Origin: Chitinophaga niabensis | GTDB lineage: Bacteria; Bacteroidota; Bacteroidia; Chitinophagales; Chitinophagaceae | NCBI GenBank assembly: GCA_017849435.1 | Contig: JAFIGY010000002.1 | Span: 728,587 to 792,586, forward strand | DNA length: 64,000 nt | Reading direction: 5' to 3' | In this document: positions 53,797 through 60,866 of the stretch, in pieces | Numbering within the stretch: position 1 is the stretch's first letter | Layout: each line of letters starts with the position of its first letter | Program-made: the position numbers and the translations under genes | The notes under the pieces: model-generated | The model's database searches: none | Told to the model about the DNA's origin: nothing | The model's input: only the letters and a program-made list of their open reading frames with translations

Positions 53797-54603
53797 ATGC
53801 GATTCAATTTCTACCGGCCGGATAATCCCATACTCGCGGATTTTATAGAGGGCTATTATTTTTTGAGTGGATGTGAGGAGGGTAGCGGGTTAAGGTATTA
53901 TACTTTCCCTAATAACTACTTTATCATTTCCGTTCTTGAGAACGCGCAAATTGATGTCACGGAAAATAAAGTGATATGCACTTCATCGTCCTGTCCAAAT
54001 TTCCAATCCAACCTTACCTGTAACTATGTTGCGCCGTTGCTGGTCAGTTATGAAGGGCCTGTCAATGAACTGACGATATATTTTAAACCGCTCGGCCTGC
54101 ATACTTTTGTGCCCGGCCTGGCTGAATATAACAAGGCGGAGAACTTTGCGCGCTTTGATCCGTTCCCCGACTTCCGGGAAGCGATGACGCATATTTTTCA
54201 CACGCCTGACCGAAAGGAACAGATCGCCTTACTGGAGCAATACTGGTTATCAAAGTCTGTTTTCGCTGTCGATCCATTGTTGCCGGCCATACTCAGCGGA
54301 ATGGAACAGGGAAAGAATGTATCGGAGATTGCAGAGAGCCTGAATATTTCGCGGCAGTATCTCAATCGGATCTTTGTAAGATACCTTGGGAAAACGCCGG
54401 TAGAATTCCGGAAGATCCAGCGGTTCAGGAACGCCGTGAAAACCAGAGACGGCTCAAGAACCTTAACGGAGCTGGGGCTTGACAGTAGCTTCTATGACCA
54501 ATCCCACTTTATCAGGATCTTTAAATCGCTGACTTCGCTGTCACCCGGTGTATTTTTCGGTAAAACAGGCTTTCAGCAGGAAAATGTGTGGTTGCACGTG
54601 TAG
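53797..54603 (+). CDS. AraC-family regulator with DUF6597 N-terminal domain
   Basis: A 268-residue regulator like the one at 47815. It has the DUF6597 sensing part (DNPILADFIEGYYFLSGCEEGSGLRYYTFPNNYFIISVLENAQ) and the AraC HTH (VSEIAESLNISRQYLNRIFVRYLGKTPVEFRKIQRF and LGLDSSFYDQSHFIRIFKSLTSLSP). Five AraC proteins of this general type lie between 2.4 and 54.6 kb, four of them between 47.8 and 54.6 kb. The targets are unknown. Confidence 0.85.
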   Translation: MRFNFYRPDNPILADFIEGYYFLSGCEEGSGLRYYTFPNNYFIISVLENAQIDVTENKVICTSSSCPNFQSNLTCNYVAPLLVSYEGPVNELTIYFKPLGLHTFVPGLAEYNKAENFARFDPFPDFREAMTHIFHTPDRKEQIALLEQYWLSKSVFAVDPLLPAILSGMEQGKNVSEIAESLNISRQYLNRIFVRYLGKTPVEFRKIQRFRNAVKTRDGSRTLTELGLDSSFYDQSHFIRIFKSLTSLSPGVFFGKTGFQQENVWLHV

Positions 54604-54665
54604 TTTACATTTGTACAATTGTGGCATCCTGCCAACGGTTATTTTTGCAGAAGAAATCGAAATCC

Positions 54666-55313
54666 ATGAAAGTTGTAATACGCCTTTATACTTTATTATT
54701 TGTTTTTATAGCGGCAGACGCGAGCGCGCAGGTGAATCAGTCTCTGACCAGAACCATTGACAGTCTTTATGATGTGGATCAGGCAGTACAGCTCAAATTA
54801 AAGGACCTGATCGAGCGCAATGCGCCCGCAGACAGCCAGGCGCAACAGACAGCCCTGAAAAAGGAAACCTTTGTCCGCCAGTTGCAGATTGTCAAAAAGA
54901 TCTACGCGCAGTATGGCTATCCCACTATCCGGATGGTGGGCGCGGATGCATCACATCATTTTTTCACATTGATCCAGCATGGGGATAAAGACCCTCAGTT
55001 TCAGTTGGAGATGTTGCCGGTACTGGAAAAGCTTTCCAAAAAAGGAGATATCTCCAGGAAAGACTATGCTTATCTCTATGATCGTGTTCAGCGCAACACA
55101 GGCGGGAAGCAGCTTTACGGTACGCAGCTTACTTATGGCAAGAATGGCAGCTTGTTTGACAGTAATAATAAAATCGCTTATCCGCCAGACCTCGCTGATC
55201 CGGAAAACGTGGATAAACGGAGGAAGGAGATGGGTCTTGAGCCTATCGAGGAATATTACGAATCCGTTCTGCAACTCCTGGGTAAGCCGAGGGCAAAGCC
55301 AGCATCCAGGTAA
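54666..55313 (+). CDS. DUF6624 secreted protein
   Basis: A 215-residue protein with signal peptide (MKVVIRLYTLLFVFIAADASAQ). It then has the DUF6624 layout: TIDSLYDVDQAVQLKLKDLIERN, IYAQYGYPTIRMVGADASHHFFTLIQHGDKDPQFQ, KLSKKGDISRKDYAYLYDRVQ, and a final QLYGTQLTYGKNGSLFDSNNKI. The family function is unknown. ATG 54666 is chosen because it starts the signal peptide. From here on the sequence looks more AT-rich than the preceding 50 kb. Confidence 0.8.
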   Translation: MKVVIRLYTLLFVFIAADASAQVNQSLTRTIDSLYDVDQAVQLKLKDLIERNAPADSQAQQTALKKETFVRQLQIVKKIYAQYGYPTIRMVGADASHHFFTLIQHGDKDPQFQLEMLPVLEKLSKKGDISRKDYAYLYDRVQRNTGGKQLYGTQLTYGKNGSLFDSNNKIAYPPDLADPENVDKRRKEMGLEPIEEYYESVLQLLGKPRAKPASR

Positions 55314-55584
55314 CCTCCTGTTTACAGGATCTCTACATATCCGTCCGTTTGCTGATGAGCGCGTTATGGAAGTGCTTCTCTTACCGTTCTCCGCTATATC
55401 CTTTCCCCAGGGCAGTTTCCCCAAACGTGGGTGGTTAATTGCCCGATTATAAGGGATGCCCTTATACTTTGTCGCTTTTTTACAACAAAAAAAGATGCTG
55501 CTTTATTATTTTCGGCGTATTTATTTTACTTATGAAGTCAGGTATAAAGAAATGGTAATTAGAAATAAACCATTCATTATCATC

Positions 55585-57396
55585 ATGAAATCACTTTACT
55601 TTTCTCTCGCATTTATATTAGCGGCTCTTTCTGCTCCTGCCCAAACAAAAATCACAGGCATTGTAATCAGCCATGTAAACATTGTTGACGTGGCAAATGG
55701 GGGAATACTCACCGACAAGGACGTGCTTATAAAAGGCAACCGTATCACCGCAATTGCTCCGGGGGGAACGAAAGCATCTTCCCGGCAATTGAACGGAAAT
55801 GGTAAATACCTGGTCCCCGGCTTCTGGGATATGCACATTCATATCACGGCAGACATGTCTTATTATGACTGGACCTGCCAGAACTTACGTTTGCTGATAT
55901 TGAACGGTATCACAGGATTCAGGGAGCCGTTCGGCGAACTGGCTACCAATAACAGGGTCCGGGAAGCAAATGATAAGGGTATATTCCCGTCGCCGCGTTT
56001 CGTTGTTTCCGGGCATATACTGGATGGTTATCCTGCGGTACAACCACAATCGACAGTAGTAACCACTACATCGGAAGCTATGCAGGCTGTGAATCTCGTA
56101 AAACTTGCCGGAACCGATTTTATAAAAGTATACTGGCAGTTGAACCCGGAAGTATTTGACACCATCATTACCTGTGCACATGACCAGGGACTAAAAGTAA
56201 CCGGCCATCTGCCTTTCCGTGTATCTTATTTTGATGCCATAAAAAAAGGTATGGATGCTGTTGATCATATGGATGGTTATATAGAAGCCTGTTCATCGGT
56301 TTATGACTCCATAAGGGCCAATCGTATATACCATTACGCGGTAACGGGCGGTAATTCTTTAAAGAATAAAACCTATACACCCGAAGATATTTTGAGGCCA
56401 ACCAGGCTGGCATTGGAACATTTCAGCAAAGAGAAACAACAACAATTATTGCAGGCGCTGGCCGCAGGCAACACATGGGAAGTGCCTACACTTGCCACCC
56501 GGCAGGTAGTGAGTTTTATGGACGACAGCCTGTGGGCAACCAACAAGGATGCTTACGACCAGGAGCTTTCCTACCCTGGTATAATAGAAGAGAATAGCGC
56601 CTGGCAAAAAAAACATCATAAACTGTATAATAAGCCTGAACATTGGGAAATAATGCACCGTGATTATGTTTTTAACAAAGAAGGTGTTCGCTTAATGGAT
56701 TCCTCCGGTGTTAAAATGCTGATAGGTACAGATGCTGTGGTGCCACCATTAATGACCGGGGTTTCCACACATTGGGAAATGAAGCTATGGCGGGAAGCAG
56801 GGGTATCCCCTGCGCATATACTAAAAGCCGCTACGTTAAACCCTGCTCTGTTCCTGAACAGGACAGATTCTTTAGGCACTGTCGAAAAAGGGAAAATAGC
56901 CGATCTTGTATTGTTGGATGCCAATCCGTTGGAAGATATCACCAATACCCAAAAAATTAACGCAGTGATTTTAAACGGGCGTTTATTCGACAGCACAAGG
57001 TTAGTAGCATTGCGAAAAGAAATTGTTGTCGTCAATAAAGGCATCGCATTGGTGAATGACTGTATAACAAGAGCATATCAACTGCACGATGAAAAGAAGT
57101 ACAAAGAAGGTACACTGCTTTTCGATTCCCTGTTCAGTACAAAAGCGTACGCTGCCTTAACCAGCCTGTATGGTAACCAGGGGGCATTAGCTAAAGCAAA
57201 TTACATTGCAGCCTGCTTTTGGGCGCTCTCAGGTAAGATTGACAAATCCTTTTATTATCTGAACAAGGCTGTTAAAGAAAATCATTTTTCTGATATCAAT
57301 AATATGCAGTCGGATCAGGATTTAACAGTACTTCATAACACTGTTCAATGGAATGAATTAATAAAAAGCGCGCGTCAGAATAAAAAACATCCTTAA
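55585..57396 (+). CDS. Amidohydrolase (imidazolonepropionase-like) with C-terminal TPR-like extension
   Basis: A 603-residue secreted metal hydrolase. After the signal peptide (MKSLYFSLAFILAALSAPAQ) comes the amidohydrolase fold: VPGFWDMHIHI (metal His), FIKVYWQL (Lys region), KVTGHLPF and AVDHMDG (further metal His), and VKMLIGTDAVVPP (Asp). It closes with KAATLNPALFLN and GKIADLVLLDANPLEDI. Residues from about 500 form an added helical tail (ANYIAACFWALSGKIDKSFYYLNKAVKE) of TPR type, common in Bacteroidota versions. Earlier in-frame Met codons are less likely because ATG 55585 starts the signal peptide. The substrate is unknown. Confidence 0.85.
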   Translation: MKSLYFSLAFILAALSAPAQTKITGIVISHVNIVDVANGGILTDKDVLIKGNRITAIAPGGTKASSRQLNGNGKYLVPGFWDMHIHITADMSYYDWTCQNLRLLILNGITGFREPFGELATNNRVREANDKGIFPSPRFVVSGHILDGYPAVQPQSTVVTTTSEAMQAVNLVKLAGTDFIKVYWQLNPEVFDTIITCAHDQGLKVTGHLPFRVSYFDAIKKGMDAVDHMDGYIEACSSVYDSIRANRIYHYAVTGGNSLKNKTYTPEDILRPTRLALEHFSKEKQQQLLQALAAGNTWEVPTLATRQVVSFMDDSLWATNKDAYDQELSYPGIIEENSAWQKKHHKLYNKPEHWEIMHRDYVFNKEGVRLMDSSGVKMLIGTDAVVPPLMTGVSTHWEMKLWREAGVSPAHILKAATLNPALFLNRTDSLGTVEKGKIADLVLLDANPLEDITNTQKINAVILNGRLFDSTRLVALRKEIVVVNKGIALVNDCITRAYQLHDEKKYKEGTLLFDSLFSTKAYAALTSLYGNQGALAKANYIAACFWALSGKIDKSFYYLNKAVKENHFSDINNMQSDQDLTVLHNTVQWNELIKSARQNKKHP

Positions 57397-57456
57397 CAGG
57401 ATATTTATTTTTTACGATGAGATTGATGTGATCATTCACTTCATAAACGCTACTCA

Positions 57457-58027
57457 ATGTTTCTCAAAAGTTCACTTTTTACAGGCTTTTTTTGCCTGGC
57501 AATAATTGTATCTTTTGCCCAAAAAAAACCTCCGCCTAACTGGCAATTACTCGACTGGCAGCAGGATGGCTTTCCCGGCACAAGCGTGGAAAAAGCGTAC
57601 AACACAATCCTTAAAAATAAAAAACCGAAAAAGAAAATTATTGTAGCAGTTATTGGCGATGGGCTTGACAGCACACATCCCGATTTGGCAGGTATACAAT
57701 GGACGAATACCAAAGAAATACCCGGCAATAATATTGATGACGATGGCAATTTCCAATGAAACCACAGAAGCCATCAGAGAATATGTTCGCCTGCGGCCAA
57801 AATTTGAAACAACTGATACGAATGCCGTTAAAGCCGATCCGCAATTTGCTTACTGGACGTCGGTTGTGGCTGATAAAGATGCGAGGCTTAAACAATTGTA
57901 TTCATTTAAAATGTATGCTCACTCCTTCAGTTTCTCCATGCTGCTAAGCTGGTTTCAATCTTCCTCTGATAGAATCCTTTCATCAGGAATTCACTTCTTG
58001 TTTTGTTGCAGGCTTATTTATGTTTAA
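57457..58027 (+). pseudogene. Broken S8 (subtilisin-like) peptidase gene
   Basis: The first frame (57457-57759) starts with a signal peptide (MFLKSSLFTGFFCLAIIVSFAQ), then NWQLLDWQQDGFPGTSVEKAYN and a subtilisin-like VAVIGDGLDSTHPDLAGIQWTNTKEIPGNNIDDDG. The usual catalytic Asp in the VIDSG motif is changed to Gly (VIGDG). It stops at NFQ. Further homology resumes one frame over (ETTEAIREYVRLRPKFETTD, about 57758-57900). The segment between DDDG and ETTEA is missing, and the protein then ends in unrelated sequence at 58027. His and Ser of the catalytic triad are absent, so it is a pseudogene. Confidence 0.75.
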
Positions 58028-58071
58028 GAGTAATTTTAATTGAGCAGATGCTGTTGGTCTTATTTTGAGGT

Positions 58072-58806
58072 TTACCCAAACAACCGCTCTGCTAATGCAT
58101 CTTTTCGCAAAGGAGACACTTCAATCTCTTTTCCATCCATTAATTCCAGTGTGCCTCCTTCTCCTTTGCGATATTTTACTACGTAATCCAGATTGACTAT
58201 CACGGAACGGCTTACCCGCAGGAAAGATGGCCCGCCGAGGGTATCTTCAAATTCTTTCAATGTTTTGGAAACAATAATTTTTTTGCTGCCAACAATATGA
58301 AATATACTGTAATTGCTCATGGCCTCTACATGGGTGATATTGGACCTGTTCACAAGATGTATTCCTTCCGCCGTGGGAAGCGCCAGGCGCCCATGCTCTT
58401 GTTGTTTGTTGTCTGTTGAACTTGTTTTTGGGGATTTTTGCTTTGCCGCTATCCTTTTGCTTAGCCGGTCAATGGCTTTTCGGAGTTCGTCTTCATCTAT
58501 CGGTTTCAGCAAATAATCTATGGCGCTGACCCGCAGCGCATCAAGTATATAAGTGTTATGAGCGGTTGTAAAAATGATTTCAAAACTAAATTCACCGAGG
58601 CGTTCAAGAAACTGAAAAGCATTCATACCGGGCATTTCAACATCGAGGAAAAGGATGTCCGGCTTATGGGTTCTGATTTCCTGCAACGCTTTTTCAGGGG
58701 AATTATAAATAACTTTAATATTTATGCTATCACGAAAATCGTGTAGCTTTTGCTCCAGCAGCCAACTGCTGCGGGGCTCATCATCAAGTATAGCAGCATT
58801 GATCAT
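58072..58806 (-). CDS. LytTR-family response regulator
   Basis: A 244-residue regulator with a receiver (AAILDDEP acidic pocket, phosphoacceptor Asp55 in ILFLDVEMPG, KPID switch end). Its C-terminal LytTR DNA-binding domain has LPTAEGIHLVNRSNITHVEAMSNYSIFHIVGSKKIIVSKTLKEFEDTL and FLRVSRSVIVNLDYVVKYRKGEGG. It starts 9 bases after the RCC1 lipoprotein gene on the same strand, forming an operon. The TPR histidine kinase at 60867 is its likely partner. The 21-bp-spaced direct repeats upstream of the RCC1 and cytochrome genes are its likely binding sites. Confidence 0.92.
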   Translation of the reverse strand: MINAAILDDEPRSSWLLEQKLHDFRDSINIKVIYNSPEKALQEIRTHKPDILFLDVEMPGMNAFQFLERLGEFSFEIIFTTAHNTYILDALRVSAIDYLLKPIDEDELRKAIDRLSKRIAAKQKSPKTSSTDNKQQEHGRLALPTAEGIHLVNRSNITHVEAMSNYSIFHIVGSKKIIVSKTLKEFEDTLGGPSFLRVSRSVIVNLDYVVKYRKGEGGTLELMDGKEIEVSPLRKDALAERLFG

Positions 58807-58815
58807 GGCCTTGCG

Positions 58816-59952
58816 CTACGGCGTTTTTATTTTTGTAAAGGTAACTGTATTTCCCCCAACAGCAATAACACTGTTGTCACCAAATGCTCCCTGGTAATTT
58901 TGCCCCGCTGCCCAAAGCGTACCATCTTTTTTTAGAACAAAACTATGCGAACCACCGGCAGATATTGCCACGGCGTTGTCAGCCACTTGTACCCAGGATG
59001 TGCTGTTGCTGGAGCTCCCCTTACCTAATTCCCCCGAATCATTTTTTCCGGTTGCCCACACGGTGCCATCCTGCTTTAGTATCAGGCTATGATGCTCCCC
59101 GGCTGATACAGCGGCAACCTGACTGGCCACCTGTGCCCACGAACTGACGTGTGTTGTAGAGCCGGTGCCTAAGAGGTCGCCGTCCCCGATGCCCCAAAGT
59201 GTGCCGTCTTTTTTAAGAATAAAACTATGAGACATTCCTGATGTTACAGACGCGGCATTATCTCCTACTTTTACCCAGGTAGTGCTACTTGTAGTACCAT
59301 TGCCCAACTCCAATCCGGCAGCCCAAACAGAGCCGTCCGATTTTAATAAAAAGGCATTGCTTACCGCTGTAGCTGCAGACGTTGCACCATTTGCCACTGT
59401 TTTCCATACAGAGTCAATCTTATTAATGGAGCCATTACCAAATTGCCCGTACCGGTTATTTCCAGTGGCTGCAACTTCTCCGGCTTTATTGATCATAAAG
59501 CTGTATCCGTGGCCCGCAGACGCAGACATGGTTGCTACATTGTTTGCCACGCTTACCCAGTTAGAATTGCCTTTAGTACTATTATTACCGAACTGCCCGG
59601 CAAAGTTAGAGCCTGCAGCCCACAGTGTTCCATCCTTTTTAAGCATAAGGCTGTGTGGAGGATAAGCTCCGACTTTTGTACTGACATCTGCAACATTATC
59701 AGCTACTTTCGTCCATGCAGGCTTGGCAATCTCCGTCCCATCACCCAACTGGCCGTGCAAATTGTTTCCGGCAACCCAAAGCGTTCCATCCGTTTTTAAC
59801 AGGAAGCTATATCCACTTCCTGCTATAATTTTTGGAGTAGCAGTTTCCGGAGGGTTGGTAATTCCGCCATCATTGTTTCCGCCGCCTTTACTACATGCGG
59901 CAAGGGTTATGGTCAGTAATAGCAGTTGAAAAACTTGTTTTAGCTGTTTCAT
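58816..59952 (-). CDS. RCC1-repeat (regulator-of-chromosome-condensation-like) lipoprotein
   Basis: A 378-residue secreted beta-propeller protein. A lipoprotein signal (MKQLKQVFQLLLLTITLAACSKGG; Cys20) is followed by about seven RCC1-like repeats with the pattern HSxxLKxDGTLWAxGxNxxGQxGxGT, for example GYSFLLKTDGTLWVAGNNLHGQLGDGT and HSLMLKKDGTLWAAGSNFAGQFGNNS. The repeats suggest a 7-bladed propeller that binds proteins at the envelope. A direct-repeat operator pair and -7 box lie just upstream. The response regulator gene follows in the operon. Confidence 0.9.
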   Translation of the reverse strand: MKQLKQVFQLLLLTITLAACSKGGGNNDGGITNPPETATPKIIAGSGYSFLLKTDGTLWVAGNNLHGQLGDGTEIAKPAWTKVADNVADVSTKVGAYPPHSLMLKKDGTLWAAGSNFAGQFGNNSTKGNSNWVSVANNVATMSASAGHGYSFMINKAGEVAATGNNRYGQFGNGSINKIDSVWKTVANGATSAATAVSNAFLLKSDGSVWAAGLELGNGTTSSTTWVKVGDNAASVTSGMSHSFILKKDGTLWGIGDGDLLGTGSTTHVSSWAQVASQVAAVSAGEHHSLILKQDGTVWATGKNDSGELGKGSSSNSTSWVQVADNAVAISAGGSHSFVLKKDGTLWAAGQNYQGAFGDNSVIAVGGNTVTFTKIKTP

Positions 59953-59978
59953 GACTTGATACGTTTATTTGTGTAAAC

Positions 59979-60047
59979 CGAAAATAGCCAGACCTAAGCT
60001 TTGTGTATATGCAGATGAGCGAACCGGGTATTCTGATGCGCAAATCA
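59979..60047 (-). promoter_or_regulatory. Promoter/LytTR operator 1 (RCC1 operon)
   Basis: Minus-strand -7-like box TATTTTCG (59979-59986, one mismatch). Upstream on that strand are two direct repeats, CGGTTCGCTCA (60016-60026) and TGATTTGCGCA (60037-60047), exactly 21 bp apart. The proximal repeat begins 30 bp from the box. It matches operator 2 upstream of the cytochrome gene in both repeat sequence and spacing. Confidence 0.6.
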
Positions 60048-60082
60048 CCTGTGTAAATAAGGGAGTTTTATTCGCCAATGTT

Positions 60083-60685
60083 TTACATTTTATCTGGCGA
60101 AATTGCACTTGGGACGATATTTTTAACCGGTTTAATACTTTTCAAATAAGAAAAAATGGCGTGGATCTCATCGTCTGTCAGTGCTTTAAAATTCATCCAG
60201 GGCATCGGTGGTAATAAAGTCCGGCCGTCATCAAGTCCTTTAAATTTTCCTTCGGTGAGCGCCTTTTTAAATTGTTTCTCTGTCCAGTTGCCGATACCGG
60301 TCTCATCGGGTGTTAAATTTCCTGCAAAGGAAATACCCCAGGGGCCTGCAGAAGCCGTGAGGTCTGGATAAAACATCGGAAAACCCTCCTCCTTGATTAA
60401 TTTGCTGTCAAGCTTTACCAAAGGTCTGTTGGAGGGATAGCCTGACAACATTAAGTCAGGAATGATTTCCGGGCCTTGTGCCCCCATTTTTTTGGGAGAA
60501 TGACAATCGTTACAACCTATTATGGTTACAAGATGTTGTCCCAGTTTTATAACATCTTCCTGTTTGGGTTTGCCGGTTGTAGCACTGTTGTCTGGTTTCT
60601 TTTCATTCTTGTTTGAGCAGGAATAAAAAGTCAGGATTAAAGAAACAGTGCTAATCGATGTAATAAATAATAAAATCTTCTTCAT
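60083..60685 (-). CDS. c-type cytochrome lipoprotein
   Basis: A 200-residue cytochrome c. The lipoprotein signal (MKKILLFITSISTVSLILTFYSCSNKN; Cys in YSCSN) places it on a membrane outside the cytoplasm. A single heme motif CNDCH lies in VTIIGCNDCHSPKK, with Met ligand candidates downstream (LPPMPWMNFKALTDDEIHAIFSYLK resembles the class I end). It has the DGRTLLPPMPW region of diheme/SoxX-like relatives, but only one CXXCH is seen. It lies on the minus strand upstream of the RCC1 gene with its own operator. Confidence 0.85.
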   Translation of the reverse strand: MKKILLFITSISTVSLILTFYSCSNKNEKKPDNSATTGKPKQEDVIKLGQHLVTIIGCNDCHSPKKMGAQGPEIIPDLMLSGYPSNRPLVKLDSKLIKEEGFPMFYPDLTASAGPWGISFAGNLTPDETGIGNWTEKQFKKALTEGKFKGLDDGRTLLPPMPWMNFKALTDDEIHAIFSYLKSIKPVKNIVPSAISPDKM

Positions 60686-60740
60686 CTTGTTTGATTTTGA
60701 GTATTTGAAGAATATGTTTTATTGAGATAATCGTATAAGT

Positions 60741-60809
60741 CAAAGATAGCCAGGGTGGGGTACCCTGTTCGAGCCGACGAGCCAACCAGGTATTTCAACG
60801 CGTAAACCA
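60741..60809 (-). promoter_or_regulatory. Promoter/LytTR operator 2 (cytochrome c; may also serve the kinase)
   Basis: Minus-strand -7 box TATCTTTG (60741-60748). Upstream on that strand are direct repeats TGGTTGGCTCG (60778-60788) and TGGTTTACGCG (60799-60809), 21 bp apart, the first 30 bp from the box. The four half-sites of operators 1 and 2 share yGrTTnrCkCr. The kinase gene starts divergently at 60867. Confidence 0.6.
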
Positions 60810-60866
60810 CCTGAATGAATAAGGAAAACCCTTTGAAATTGATAGATCAACCGCTATTTTTGGGGA

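Noticed and set aside
57927-57983. Minus-strand mini frame MKGFYQRKIETSLAAWRN resembling the start of DUF4143 ATPases
   Set aside because: Too short (18 codons) for a reliable call; kept only as a hint that the S8 pseudogene tail comes from a rearrangement.
60855-60862. TATTTTTG box just before the TPR kinase ATG
   Set aside because: A start site from this box would fall at or after the ATG at 60867, so it is unlikely to be the functional promoter unless the mRNA is leaderless.
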